Program-made: the position numbers and the translations under genes
Source of the DNA: Tritrichomonas foetus
Taxonomy: Eukaryota; Parabasalia; Tritrichomonadida; Tritrichomonadidae
Length of the DNA stretch: 64,000 bases
Assembly (NCBI GenBank): GCA_001839685.1
Contig: MLAK01000003.1
Span: forward strand, 72,076-136,075
Reading direction: 5' to 3'
Shown here: one piece after another, positions 48,614 to 59,228 of the stretch
Layout: every line of letters begins with the position of its first letter
How positions within the stretch are numbered: position 1 is the first letter of the stretch
The notes under the pieces: model-generated
Databases searched by the model: none
What the model was told of the DNA's origin: nothing
What the model saw: only the letters and a program-made list of their open reading frames with translations

Positions 48614-51600
48614 TTATAAGCCATCAGTTCCGAGTAAAGATGCGATATCATCTTCAACATTTCCAGTATTATTGAAAGGTTGTGATTTTTTGTTGTTTCC
48701 AAAATCAAATGAAAACTTGTCTTTGTTTCCAAATAATGGCTGTTGAGATACAGGACCGACATCAAACATTGCCAACTCATCATCTAAATCATTATGAAGT
48801 GTAGGAACTTTTGGTTTGGAAGCTGGGAGATTTTTCGGTTGCTGTCTTTTGGCAGGTTTTTTGGGCTCATCAAAATCAGAAAATTCGGGAAGTTGGATAT
48901 CAGATGATTCAAATGGATCATTTTTCTTGTTTACAACCTTTTTGGCTTGGCTAGTTTTCTCAGTTGGAGGGTTCTTGAATCGATCTTTACTTCTATTTCG
49001 AGCTATATTAGATTGTTTCCTTGCAGCTGGAGCTAAATCATCATCATCAAATTGATCATTTTGAAGAATCGACTTTTTGGTCATATTTTTCGGAATTCTA
49101 TCACTTGATTTTGTAAATGTTGCAGAAGCTGCTGCAGCATTTTTCTTAAAGTTCTTTTTCTTTGGTGTATTATCAAAATCATCGAAGTCATCAAATTGTA
49201 CTCTTGGTTTTTGCTTCAATACTTCTTGTCCCTTAAATGGATTGTTATTTTTAGACTTTTGAGCTATTGGTCTTTTGGCTTTATTTGGTTTACTTGCAGG
49301 TTCATCAAAATCATCAAATGGATCTTTAAATGATTCCTTTGGTTGAGATTTTCCATCTGGTTCATCAAAATCATCGAAAGGATCATGGAGCTTCTTTTTC
49401 TGGAGTGGTTTTTTAGGAGGATCAGGTGCATCAAAATCATCAAAAGTATCATTTGCTTTTTTCTTTGGTAGATTTTTTTTCACAAGTTGCTTCTTTGGTG
49501 GAGACTCATCGAAGTCATCAAAATCATCAAATTTGGTGGGTTGTTTTTTAGGAGGATCAGGTTCATCAAAATCGTCAAATGGATCATTAGCCTTTTTCTT
49601 AACTGGTTTCTTAGGAGCAGGTTTCTTCTTTTGAGGTGAGTCATCAAAGTCATCAAAATCATCAAATTTCTGTTCTTGCTTTTTCTGAATATCAGGTTCG
49701 TCAAAATCGTCAAATGGATCGTCGACCTTTTTCTTTGCTGGGCTTTTCTTTACAGAGCTTCTCTTGATTGGTTTCTTCTTTGGTGGAGATTCATCAAAGT
49801 CATCAAAATCATCAAATTGATTAGATTGTTTTTTAGGAGGATCTGGTGCATCAAAATCATCGAATGAATCATTAATATTTTTCTTAACTGATTTCTTAGT
49901 TGGTGATTTTTTGATGGGCTTTTTGGGTTCATCATCAAAATCATCAAAATCTATTGTATTATTTCCTTGAACCGGTTTTTCATCTGGCTCATCAAAGTCA
50001 TCAAAAGGGTCTGGCTTCTTTTTCTTGATTGGTCCCTTTTTGGTAGATGGTTTTTTATTAAGTGGTTTCTGTTTAGCTGGTGACTCATCAAAATCAGAAA
50101 ATTCTGGCTGGGGTTGCTTCGGCTGCGATGGCTCATCGAAGTCATCGAAATCATCAGCTTTATTTTTAAATGAAGATGTCCTCTTTGAAGGTTGTTTTTT
50201 AGGTGATTCATCAAAATCGGAAAACTGAACTTTATGCTTTTGTGGTGAAGGATTAGGTGCATCAAAATCATCAAAATTATCTTTTTGTGTTGACGATTTC
50301 TTGGGCATTGCTTTTTTAGGAGGAGCTTTTTTGGTGTTCTTGGTTTTGCCTGCAATTAGTGATTTGGAAAAGTCTGATGATTCATCATCGAATGCTGCGT
50401 TTTCTGCTTTTTTATTCAGAGTTATTTCTTTGGCATTATCTCCAAAATCGGAAAAGTTTTGGCTTGGCATTTCGTTATATGATTCTGTCACATCAGTGAA
50501 ATTATCATTTGATGATTTTTTGCGATCATTTTTTTCGTTTTTAAGTGATAATTGTCCTTGGCTATTATCTTTACGAACTCTTCGAGATGACTGTGGTCTT
50601 TGAGCTGCAAAAGAATTTCCAGGTCCTTTCTTTCTTGCATGTTTTGTGTTTTTAGATTTATTATCATGAGTACTATCATCATCCCATATATCATCATTTT
50701 TCTTTTGAGGTGATTTTTCTGATTCTTCATCTGCCCATACATTTTCATTCTTACTTTTAGTGTTATTACTGCCATCATCTGTATCAGCCCACATATCATC
50801 ATTGTTCTTTGTATTAGACTTTTGATCATCACTATTGTCATCAGCCCACATATCATCTTTCTTTTGAGTATTATTATTATCATCCGAATCTTCGTTAGCC
50901 CAGATGTCATCTTTCTTTTGAGTTTTATCATTAGCATCAGAATCCTCATCAGCCCACATGTCATCTTTTGTATTCTTTTTATTATCATCTGACTCATCAT
51001 CATCATCATCCCAGATATCATCATCTTTCTTTTTATTGTGTTCAGAAACAGAATCTGCCCATATATCATCTTTCTTCTTTGGTTCCGGTGATGAAGATGC
51101 AAATATGTCAGATTTCTTCTTTTCAATTTCATCATCATCATCAGAAGTAGCAAATCCATCATTGGCATGTTTCTTTTTCTTTTCTTTTTGTTGTGTTGTT
51201 ATTACTGGTGGCTTTTCAACAAGTGAAATTTCTGGATCTTCAACAACCATGTCATTATCAATCATATCTTCTTCATGTTTATTAGCACTTTCTTGCTTCT
51301 CATGAATAATTTTTTCGTTCTCACTCTGATGTTTGCCTTCTTTGAATTTATTATCTTCAGTGATGTTTTGTTCTTTTCCAGACGTTTCTAACAAATTTTT
51401 TCCAGATTTATCATCGTCTAATTTTTCTGTGTCATTTATTTTCTTATACTGGATGTTTTTCGCTTTCTTTGGCTTTGATTCAGTTTGTTTATTATTCCGT
51501 CCAGTGTTCTTAGCTTTATTAATTAATGGAACTTTTTCATTATCATCTAAAACTATTGGTGTCAGCTGTTTATCTCCACCAAGATTTTCATAATCAACAA

Positions 51601-52210
51601 AATCTTTTTCGAGGAGAAGATTTGCAATGATTGGAATTCTATCCATATCAAATAGAGTATTTGCTTTAGCTTTATTGAAAAGAAAATTATACATTTTTTC
51701 AGAGAGATGAACGAGAAAAAAGTGAAGTACAATTGATATCAGTGTGATGAAAAATAATATATCATGGTATTGAAATGTATGTTGTCGAACAAATAGATTT
51801 ATTTCTTCTGTCGTTCGATATTTGTCTAAAAATTGTTGTACAATTTGTGAATTCGAATTGGACATAATATATTTCTCGATCCAAAAATCACTTTCCAATT
51901 CCTTACGAAGAGATGTATAATATAAAATAATTCCAATGATGACAAGTGTGAAAAATGAAAGAACCTGATATAATCCATTTAAAATCTGGGCTATTTTTTC
52001 TGTCTTTGCAAAGAACAACAAAAATGATGTGAAGCATAAAAGAAGCGAAAAAATCAAAAAAAAGAGTCCTAATGATAATAATGTCGGTCCGGCGATTTTT
52101 AACCAGAAAGAGTTTGCATTTATTGCCACCATATACACAGAAATAATAATGCTTGGTATTGGAACAATAATTCGTCCTATTAAATCAAATAATTTCGGGT
52201 TGCATTTCAT
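48614..52210 (-). CDS. Tetraspan membrane protein with long DPF/FDDFD and W-acidic repeat tail
   Basis: 1198 residues. The N-terminal ~175 residues contain four hydrophobic segments (about 9-30, 37-66, 78-101 and 148-172), with a ~45-residue loop between the third and fourth, a tetraspanin-like topology. The rest is a very long, charged, disordered cytoplasmic tail. Residues ~380-510 hold eight W motifs flanked by Asp/Glu (DDIWADS, DDMWADE, DDIWDDD, at roughly 15-20-residue spacing with Lys/Asn linkers). Residues ~640-1020 hold repeated blocks of FDDFDEP type linked by Pro/Lys (PPKKQ, KKSP). Six of these contain DPF (for example DPFDDFDEP) and there is one NPF. DPF/W are AP-2 appendage-binding motifs, NPF an EH-domain ligand, and W-acidic motifs bind kinesin light chain or clathrin-adaptor ears in other eukaryotes. 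The tail ends in SLLGTDGL. It is possibly an endocytic or vesicle-transport scaffold; the function is inference. Confidence 0.75.
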   Translation of the reverse strand: MKCNPKLFDLIGRIIVPIPSIIISVYMVAINANSFWLKIAGPTLLSLGLFFLIFSLLLCFTSFLLFFAKTEKIAQILNGLYQVLSFFTLVIIGIILYYTSLRKELESDFWIEKYIMSNSNSQIVQQFLDKYRTTEEINLFVRQHTFQYHDILFFITLISIVLHFFLVHLSEKMYNFLFNKAKANTLFDMDRIPIIANLLLEKDFVDYENLGGDKQLTPIVLDDNEKVPLINKAKNTGRNNKQTESKPKKAKNIQYKKINDTEKLDDDKSGKNLLETSGKEQNITEDNKFKEGKHQSENEKIIHEKQESANKHEEDMIDNDMVVEDPEISLVEKPPVITTQQKEKKKKHANDGFATSDDDDEIEKKKSDIFASSSPEPKKKDDIWADSVSEHNKKKDDDIWDDDDDESDDNKKNTKDDMWADEDSDANDKTQKKDDIWANEDSDDNNNTQKKDDMWADDNSDDQKSNTKNNDDMWADTDDGSNNTKSKNENVWADEESEKSPQKKNDDIWDDDSTHDNKSKNTKHARKKGPGNSFAAQRPQSSRRVRKDNSQGQLSLKNEKNDRKKSSNDNFTDVTESYNEMPSQNFSDFGDNAKEITLNKKAENAAFDDESSDFSKSLIAGKTKNTKKAPPKKAMPKKSSTQKDNFDDFDAPNPSPQKHKVQFSDFDESPKKQPSKRTSSFKNKADDFDDFDEPSQPKQPQPEFSDFDESPAKQKPLNKKPSTKKGPIKKKKPDPFDDFDEPDEKPVQGNNTIDFDDFDDEPKKPIKKSPTKKSVKKNINDSFDDFDAPDPPKKQSNQFDDFDDFDESPPKKKPIKRSSVKKSPAKKKVDDPFDDFDEPDIQKKQEQKFDDFDDFDDSPQKKKPAPKKPVKKKANDPFDDFDEPDPPKKQPTKFDDFDDFDESPPKKQLVKKNLPKKKANDTFDDFDAPDPPKKPLQKKKLHDPFDDFDEPDGKSQPKESFKDPFDDFDEPASKPNKAKRPIAQKSKNNNPFKGQEVLKQKPRVQFDDFDDFDNTPKKKNFKKNAAAASATFTKSSDRIPKNMTKKSILQNDQFDDDDLAPAARKQSNIARNRSKDRFKNPPTEKTSQAKKVVNKKNDPFESSDIQLPEFSDFDEPKKPAKRQQPKNLPASKPKVPTLHNDLDDELAMFDVGPVSQQPLFGNKDKFSFDFGNNKKSQPFNNTGNVEDDIASLLGTDGL

Positions 52211-52547
52211 TTTGGTGTACGTTTAAAATTTTCGAAAGGTGTGACCAGATTTACTCTAAATTATGTGTAAACATATCAAATTTTCTCAGATCATTTTATT
52301 GTATTAAACATTGATTTTCGCCTCTTTCTTCTCAGTTTACATTACTTGAATCAAGTTAAAATAACTATGCTAAATTAAAACTCTAGTGGACACTGGGAAT
52401 GTCAATATTTTATGTAAATAGTAATTTGGCCATAAAATAGACCTTAGTTAGTCAAATATCAAAATTAACGAATTAGCACTTTTTCTTTCAAAATAAGGTG
52501 AAATATTTGACGATTAGCCGTTTTAACAGATTTAAATCTCATTCAAG
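52211..52547. other. Divergent promoter region
   Basis: 337 AT-rich bases between the tetraspan gene and the CFAP141-like gene. No coding signal; an Inr-like TCATTC lies at the downstream end. Confidence 0.5.
52539..52544 (+). promoter_or_regulatory. Putative Inr of CFAP141-like gene
   Basis: TCATTC with its A 7 bases before the ATG at 52548. The very short leader this implies is usual in trichomonads. Confidence 0.4.
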
Positions 52548-52868
52548 ATGTCAAGAAGATATAAACCAGCCATTCCAAACAATATCCAAGCACTTATTAA
52601 TGCCAACGAACTTCATGCTCAAGCTGTCGAACAAGCAAAAATCGATAAAGCTCGCGCAAACGAGACAAGATTTAGAGAAGAACACAACGCCATCATTCAT
52701 AACGCTGAAGTTAGAAGAAATGTTCGACGTAGCATGGAAGAAGCCCGCCTCGCTCGCCTTGACTTGATTATTGATCGCCGGACGAAACTTGCGCAGCTAA
52801 TGGCAGAAGAAAGGCTTGTTTGGGACCAAGAGCTTCAAGCACGCGGTTATACATTATACAAACAGTAA
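52548..52868 (+). CDS. Small helical protein, possibly CFAP141-like microtubule inner protein
   Basis: 106 residues, largely one alpha helix and Arg/Glu/Ala-rich. The C-terminal segment (RRTKLAQLMAEERLVWDQEL, then QARGYTLYKQ) follows the pattern 'RR..L..L...E...Y..EL..RG.A' of CFAP141 and a few other short ciliary proteins that sit inside doublet microtubules. The size (~100 residues) agrees. The gene has a strong Inr-like element and higher GC than its flanks. The match is a short motif recalled from memory, so it could be another small coiled-coil protein. Confidence 0.5.
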   Translation: MSRRYKPAIPNNIQALINANELHAQAVEQAKIDKARANETRFREEHNAIIHNAEVRRNVRRSMEEARLARLDLIIDRRTKLAQLMAEERLVWDQELQARGYTLYKQ

Positions 52869-53328
52869 AATATTGTGAATTGTATTTTTGAATATATCAT
52901 TTGATTTTCTTTTCTTTTTTACTTTGAAAAAGCTAGCTGCTGAAAAAAGCAAGATTTATTGATACTATTTATTGTGACTTTCTCAATCGAAATGTTGTAA
53001 AATCACATTTTCCAAATATTTGTGCTGTTTTAAATAATATCACTTACTATGACTTCATTTGAAGTGACTTCATGTCATTTCTATAAATCATAAACAAAAA
53101 ATTGATAATTGTTAGAGAATCTCCATTTGATGATCATTAAGTTCTCTCATCGTTGGATAAACTTTTTCAACTTATCCAGATCGGAAAACTACTGATACAT
53201 ACACATTTTGATGAAAAATATTCATTTCACTATCTTCAAAAATATAATAAGAATTGATTATAAGTTTATAAACATAGAAAATGATTTTACAAATAACATG
53301 ATTGTCGTATAACTAGAAATAATATATA
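52869..53328. other. Convergent intergenic region, nothing recognised
   Basis: 460 AT-rich bases between two convergent genes. No repeat or RNA gene was noticed. Confidence 0.55.
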
Positions 53329-54561
53329 TCACTTTGCGATGGACTCACGCATGACTGATGCGGCCCACATTCCTGCTGTTCCATCTTTACATCTGAATGT
53401 TGTTGTTGTCTTTCCAATTGTGATAAACCACTCTTTTCCATTTGAAGAAACTTCAGCTCGAATGCCTGGGGCCAATTTTAATTCACCTTTAAATTTCTGG
53501 CTTTTTTGCTTGAATAAAAGAATCCTCTTTTTGTTTGTAAGGAAAACCAGCCTTTCTGTATAGCCAAGTGTGCGCTTTTTCTCCATATCACCTTGCAATA
53601 CAATTTTTTCATCATTTGCAAGCATTTCGTCAGCAAGTGTCGGCTCTGGCTCCTCTTCGAATTTTGTGAAAAGTGGCATTTGAATATCCATGAGATTGTC
53701 GAAATCAACTCCTCCGAAAAATGGATGAGATTTGATAGATTTATAGCCTGTTGAATTTTCACCATATCCAATTCTTTTAGTCGGATCTAAAACCAGAATT
53801 TTCTGGATTAAATCTTTAGCTCGACGAGGAAGCTTTTCTGCGGCAGGCGAAAATTTCAAATGTGAAATATTTGCCATTAATTCTGCTGGATTGTCACCTT
53901 CAAAAGGTGCAACACCAGTAAGCAAATTAAACATTGTGCAGCCAAAAGACCAAATGTCCGAACTGAAGCAAATCATTCCATCATTCAATAATTCAGGTGC
54001 AACAAATGCAGGAGTTCCAACAATAGATGACCTTACCATTTGACCATTATTTTCTTCATTTTGATTTCCATCATTTTTTAAAATCATCGCTGTCCCAAAA
54101 TCTGTTAATTTGACATGATTTAAATTGTCTAGAAGAACGTTTTCCGGTTTAATATCACGATGGATAACGTTTTTCGAATGGCAGAATGAAATGGCATTTA
54201 AAAGCATGGCTGAAAGAAGGCGAACAACATCTGTATTGAGAGAACCGATTTCATTAACAGCTTCTGCTAGATCACCATGTTCACACATTTCGAAAACGAA
54301 ATAGAGGTTAGAATCATCTTTAAAAGTACCAAAAAGTTTGACCACATTTTGGCTTTCGCATAAAGAAAGTGCATTCTTTTCATTGATTGGCTGACTTTGT
54401 TTTTTGAGCTTTATTAAAACACGTCGATTAATTGCTTTTAATGCATAAATATTGCCACTTCTTTGTTCGACCGCGCGGTATATTTGGCCAAAGGCGCCCT
54501 GGCCGATAGGAGAATCAACACTAAAATCTTCGAGGCGAAAGTTAATAGTTTTCTGGTTCAT
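53329..54561 (-). CDS. PDK1-like AGC kinase with C-terminal PH domain
   Basis: 410 residues from the ATG at 54561. The N-terminal kinase domain runs from about 10 to 280, with the glycine loop IGQGAFGQIY, YALKAINR lysine (about 42), CEHGDL hinge, HRDIKPEN (about 138), DFG in KLTDFGTA (about 156), activation segment RSSIVGTPAFVAPEL and the APE region. The last ~100 residues form a PH-like domain (GDMEKKRTLGYTERLVFLT, then FKGELKLAPG). Catalytic domain plus C-terminal PH is the PDK1 architecture, the upstream kinase phosphorylating AGC-kinase activation loops at membrane phosphoinositides. The PH part is shorter and its lipid-binding basic residues were not verified, so another AGC or PKA-like kinase with a PH tail is the alternative. 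Confidence 0.75.
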   Translation of the reverse strand: MNQKTINFRLEDFSVDSPIGQGAFGQIYRAVEQRSGNIYALKAINRRVLIKLKKQSQPINEKNALSLCESQNVVKLFGTFKDDSNLYFVFEMCEHGDLAEAVNEIGSLNTDVVRLLSAMLLNAISFCHSKNVIHRDIKPENVLLDNLNHVKLTDFGTAMILKNDGNQNEENNGQMVRSSIVGTPAFVAPELLNDGMICFSSDIWSFGCTMFNLLTGVAPFEGDNPAELMANISHLKFSPAAEKLPRRAKDLIQKILVLDPTKRIGYGENSTGYKSIKSHPFFGGVDFDNLMDIQMPLFTKFEEEPEPTLADEMLANDEKIVLQGDMEKKRTLGYTERLVFLTNKKRILLFKQKSQKFKGELKLAPGIRAEVSSNGKEWFITIGKTTTTFRCKDGTAGMWAASVMRESIAK

Positions 54562-55689
54562 TTGCAAAAAAAATTCCGAATAAAAAAATTCATTTCATTA
54601 TAAAGTTTTTGAATTATTAATTTTACAAGCTTTTTTTTTTGTGAGTTTAATTGGCTTTCTATCAAAAGGCAATTCAAGTGTATTGTGAGGCATTTTTAAC
54701 AAATTTACAAAAAATACCTATTCAATTTACTGATTTCATTGATAGAAAAATGATAATAGTTAACGGTTTAGTTTTACATTTTAATTTTATTGAAAAGTTT
54801 GAACGTCATTTTAAAAATAATAATCTTTTTGATAAAATTATCAAATGTATTGATTATTGACCATATAAAAACTCAAAAAGAATATAAATTCAATTTTGTA
54901 AAAAGAAAAAAAAACTCTTTCAAATATAAACTTTGATATACTTTATGATAACTTCTCTAATAAACTTGTTTCAACCAATATATGTATCTTGTGTCTGGTA
55001 TGCAATGCATAGGATGCATCACTGTTATGACCAAATTGTGATAAAAATTTGAGGGTAGATATTGATTTTCCAATTAGTTTTACAGTTGTGTAGTGAAAGG
55101 TCAAATAAAGGCCAAAAGTGTAGGACATCACATTTACCCATTTTAAGTGTCAAAAAACAAAACACATAGAAAAAAAATCCTGCCAGCTTGACAATGATAA
55201 GGGATAATTCAGGCTAATTCCCTTGAATCAAGAGCCTTGATCCTAGTCATAACAGTGATGGCTAGTGCCTGGTGGAAAAGCAAAGATAAACATATTTGTG
55301 ATTCACTTTCACTTTATAAAAAGAAATATGAATTAACTTTTTCTGTGTTTATATGGTCTCTAACATCTCAATACGAAAAAAGTTGTCCCCACAATCATCA
55401 ATTTGCGCAATCTTTCTTTTAAATTTTCAAATTTCACATCGCTTCAACATTATTTTTGTGATATAACTCAAACAAAATTTCTCGAAACAGATTCAAATTC
55501 CAGGCCATTTAAAAGAAGAAATCGTTCAGGAAAACAAACTCCTACCAGCTCCCCACAAGTTGTGAATTGCTTGAAGAATCTGTAGAATAAAAAAGTGGAT
55601 AGACCAGAGAAGGTGAATGTGGAAGAACATAAATTACACTGACACAGCAAGAAAGTAAGAAAGCTGTAAAAAAATTGATGTTAGAATAT
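54562..55689. other. Long intergenic region with possible decayed coding sequence
   Basis: 1128 AT-rich bases between PDK1-like and CCDC93 genes. Short frames (minus strand about 55131-54943, plus strand about 55237-55422) show protein-like composition but no recognisable family, so they may be remnants of an insertion. There is no repeat boundary or RNA gene. Confidence 0.45.
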
Positions 55690-57567
55690 TTACTCTTCTT
55701 CACCTCTGAGTGAAGTAAGCTCGTCGCATGCTTGTTGGAATTCTTTGATGGTTTGGAAGTACTTTCTTTGGTTTTCTTGAAGCATTCTATGAGTGTCATC
55801 TTTCTCTGAAAGAATCATTCCCTTCTGCTTGAGTTCCTCGGTCACTGTCTTCTTTCTTTCGCCTGTCTTTCTAGAAATTGAATCCATATGATCGAGCAAT
55901 TTGGTTTGGAGTTTTTGATCATTTACGGCTTTGTTGAATTGCTTAAGGATTGAGTTAAAGAGCTCATTTTCGTTTCCAAGAACTTCTTGTGAAGAAACAA
56001 GTGCATCTAATAATTGTTTACACTTCTTTTGTTCATTGACTTTTTGTTCACCAAGCATTGCAAGCTCATTAAGACGTTTGTCGTATTGTGTAAGTTCAGC
56101 ATTAGTTGGAACTTGATCGTAATCTATTCGGAGTTTGAGTAAATCTCTTTCTTTTTCTGCAAGAACAGATTGTTTCTGTTCCCAGTTGTGTTCGAGTTGT
56201 TCAAGTGTGTTGGAAATCATTGATGAATTATCAACGTCTCCAGAATTTTGGATTTCCTTTAATTTTTCGATCTTTTCTTGCCATTCTTTCATTTCAGAAA
56301 TGCATTGGTTCTTGAAGATTTCATAGTTTCTCTGTGTATCATCTTTCACGCTGATTGCGCGAAGTAAGTCGTCAGTATGTTGAGATTCTTCGATGATTTT
56401 ATTGCATTTTACAATCTGGCGTTTTATTTTAGTATTTTGGTCAGATGCAGCATTATACAATTCTGTTATTTCTTCGAGCTTGGCATGAGATTCATCATAT
56501 TGGATTTTAATTTTACGTCCTTCAGTCTTGAAGCTGTCCAATTCTTCATTTAAAGCTTGCATCTTCTGTTCGTGCGGTTCACGTAATTGGAATTCGGTAA
56601 TTTTGTTCTCTGGAACTGCGTTCAAATGTTCCAATTCTCTCTTTGCCTTTTGTGCAACAATATCCTCTTCATTGTTAATGAGTGCTGCGAAAGTTGCACC
56701 ATCGATTGAAATATCTGCGTCTGTTTTAACCATCTTTTTGATTGTATCTCTCATTTCTTTCTGTCTTTCTTCGTTGATCTTTTGGAGCTCTTCTTCGGTT
56801 GGTTCTTTAGGCTTGACTGCAGCAGCTGCGTTTCCTGGTGCCAATTTTCCACTTACAGCGGCTGCGGCAGCTGCAAATTTCGAGTTGACCTGGCGTGGTG
56901 CGACTGAAGCTGTAGCTGAGGCAGTTGCTTGCTGTGCTGCTACTGCTGCTGCGCCTGGCTTGACTTGTCTCATAACAAGAGTTGGAACTCTGCCATATTC
57001 AAGAAGTGTTGTTTCAATTTGCTTAAGTTCTGGTTTGGATGAATCCCAATCCGATCGCTTATACATACGCTTTGGTGGGAAGAACCTTTCGATATCGCGG
57101 ATGTTTGATCTGGATGCGTGGGAGTGTTCTTGAATAAGCACATCGCTTGGAAGATTAGCATAACGGTTATTAAATGCGAATTCTGCATATGATCGTTGGA
57201 AGTCACCGAACTCATTACGGGTGGCAATAACGAGCTTAACGAGCCACTGGATGATTGGGAAGAGCTTTGGAAAGTCGAGACCTTGAATCTGGTAAGCGGC
57301 AAGAGGGAATGGACATTTTGATTTGACGAGACCTGCGCAGATTGATTCGGAGATTTTGATTTTTTCACCGATGTTTGGCTTTTCTTTGAAGAAAATATCG
57401 ACATCGACGTCGACTGAAGAAGATTTGAGGGCCCATGCAAGACCACCTGCTACTTTATCAAAGTCATCAAGATCGGGCATACGAACACGGAAGTAACCGG
57501 CTGAAAGGAGAAGACGAATAATTTCCTCGCGGCAATGAGCGACTGTATCTTCTTGATCTTGTGCCAT
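55690..57567 (-). CDS. CCDC93: CCDC93-like Commander/CCC complex subunit
   Basis: 625 residues, near the ~630 of human CCDC93. This is a coiled-coil subunit of the CCC part of the Commander assembly, which works with retriever in endosomal recycling of membrane cargo. The N-terminal NN-CH-like globular domain (about 1-175) carries family-like segments: DKVAGGLAWALKSSSVDVDV, then KCPFPLAAYQIQGLDFPKLFPIIQWLV, then FPPKRMYKRSD. Long coiled coils follow from about 260 to 625, interrupted by an Ala-rich stretch (about 195-260). The gene has higher GC than its flanks. The IQGLDFPKLFPIIQWLVK segment is the diagnostic stretch. Confidence 0.85.
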   Translation of the reverse strand: MAQDQEDTVAHCREEIIRLLLSAGYFRVRMPDLDDFDKVAGGLAWALKSSSVDVDVDIFFKEKPNIGEKIKISESICAGLVKSKCPFPLAAYQIQGLDFPKLFPIIQWLVKLVIATRNEFGDFQRSYAEFAFNNRYANLPSDVLIQEHSHASRSNIRDIERFFPPKRMYKRSDWDSSKPELKQIETTLLEYGRVPTLVMRQVKPGAAAVAAQQATASATASVAPRQVNSKFAAAAAAVSGKLAPGNAAAAVKPKEPTEEELQKINEERQKEMRDTIKKMVKTDADISIDGATFAALINNEEDIVAQKAKRELEHLNAVPENKITEFQLREPHEQKMQALNEELDSFKTEGRKIKIQYDESHAKLEEITELYNAASDQNTKIKRQIVKCNKIIEESQHTDDLLRAISVKDDTQRNYEIFKNQCISEMKEWQEKIEKLKEIQNSGDVDNSSMISNTLEQLEHNWEQKQSVLAEKERDLLKLRIDYDQVPTNAELTQYDKRLNELAMLGEQKVNEQKKCKQLLDALVSSQEVLGNENELFNSILKQFNKAVNDQKLQTKLLDHMDSISRKTGERKKTVTEELKQKGMILSEKDDTHRMLQENQRKYFQTIKEFQQACDELTSLRGEEE

Positions 57568-57901
57568 TTGGTGTGAATTTAGATTAATTCAATGATATTC
57601 AAAGTTGTCACTTTTTTCTACATTCTTAATAGATATCATCGTTGAGTGAGTGAAGTTCATTTTCACTCTAATGAAATAATAGTAACATCAAAGTGTACTA
57701 TCTAATAACCGCCGACGATTTGAGAAGTGCATTCAAAAGCTCGAACTTTTTGAGTAATTTTCGATTTTTTGTATGTATTTTTTTCTATGTTTAGAAAAAA
57801 AAAAATCGAAATTGAATTGCAAAAGTATTCAAATTCTTAAAAAATGAAATTGAATAAATAAATAAAGAAATTTCGTAAATTCATGGTGTAAGTTGTAAAT
57901 T

Positions 57902-58182
57902 CATTCATTATGTTGTCATTGCATTTATTATAAATTGAAAGTATAAAAACAATAATTAATTTCACTTAAAAATAATTAATTAAACTAACCACGGAGTCAA
58001 TGCATTCTCTAAACATTTAATTAATTAATAATATATAAATCATGCTGCAAATACAAATGAAATATTTACATAGAAATTAATTAATAAAGAAATGAATGAA
58101 TGCAATATCAATATAATGAATGCAATAACAACATTAACAATACAATGACAGCTTTATTAATGCAATGACAACACAATGAATG
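57902..58182. repeat. Inverted repeat pair, 23-bp arms
   Basis: The left arm (57902-57924) is the reverse complement of the right arm (58160-58182) with one mismatch in 23, a roughly 235-base spacer between them. Such a pair could form a long hairpin or flank a small non-autonomous element; no target-site duplication was checked. Confidence 0.6.
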
Positions 58183-58197
58183 CAATGACAACTTTAT
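58092..58197. repeat. Degenerate tandem repeat around ATGAATGCAATGACAAC
   Basis: Several units of ATGAATGCAATGACAAC and variants recur at irregular spacing of about 18-26 bases. The right arm of the inverted repeat is part of it. Confidence 0.6.
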
Positions 58198-58608
58198 TAG
58201 GTGGATTATGCCATGAAAATTGTAAAAAAATTTGTCCAGAAATAACATTCATAATGTGAAACGAATATCCTGCAAACAGATGATTGCAAAATTGTATAGA
58301 GTTACACCTAAAAGTTATAATAAAGTAATATTAACCTATACATATGATTAGATTCAACTCAGTCAGTTTTATTTTTGATGAGCTCTGTTGATCTAGTGGA
58401 GTGAGGTTTACTCAACTCATCAAAAAAGGCGAGTGATATGTGCCCTAAAACGTTACCCCCTTCGTTAATGTCCCAATAATGAGGTAAAGTCGCAAGTAAA
58501 AAACTGTGCAGTCAACTTTGTGCGATCTAAACCAATATAAAATCAACATAGAGACAATTTGTACATCTTTCACGATTCTTTTCGTTTTCAAAAAAATGAT
58601 GAATTATC

Positions 58609-58631
58609 TTTTTTTTTTTTTTTTTTTTTTT
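58609..58631. repeat. T23 homopolymer run
   Basis: Twenty-three T residues in a row, a likely variable-length site. Confidence 0.85.
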
Positions 58632-59228
58632 CTCTCCTGATTAGAAAAATTCCCAAATTTAGAACTTGAATCTGATCTGATGTGTGAGCTGGAAGAAAAG
58701 TGATTTTGCCCATTCAGTTAGTCAGGTTTCCATACGATTTAAGAGATAATCCGAATGAAATTTCGATTCTGGCAATAGTGGCAACACAATTGCAGTTTAT
58801 TGGGTTAGATAATATATAAATATATGATGAAAAGAAAAGAAATAGACCTCTTTATAATCTTCTGCATGAAAATCAATCTTAAATTTTGTTTTGGAAAAAT
58901 TCTTATTAATTAAGCATTATAAAGTGACTGGAAAAAGCTCTGTACAAAAAGAAAAACTACTTTTTGATTTCTGATACTAATTTTCTTCAATTTTGGCCAA
59001 ATGAGAACTTAATTCTATATCGATCAAAAAAGTTTCTTTGAGCCATTGTTTTAAACTGAAAATAAGTTGATCTTGAAGGTTATCATAAACAATATTAATA
59101 GTCATTTTATTCAAAATTTCGCAAAAATTCATTTTTTCATTTTTCCGCCAAAAGAAAAAAATCCATAAAAAAAATTGTGAGATTTACATGAAAATGACAT
59201 GTCAACAATAATAGTTATTAGCTAAACC

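Noticed and set aside
54651..54860. 69-residue plus-strand frame upstream of PDK1
   Set aside because: Starts with TTG, has only an internal ATG and no domain; too weak to call a gene.
54943..55131. 62-residue minus-strand frame, protein-like
   Set aside because: No family recognised and isolated; mentioned only as possible remnant, not listed as a gene.
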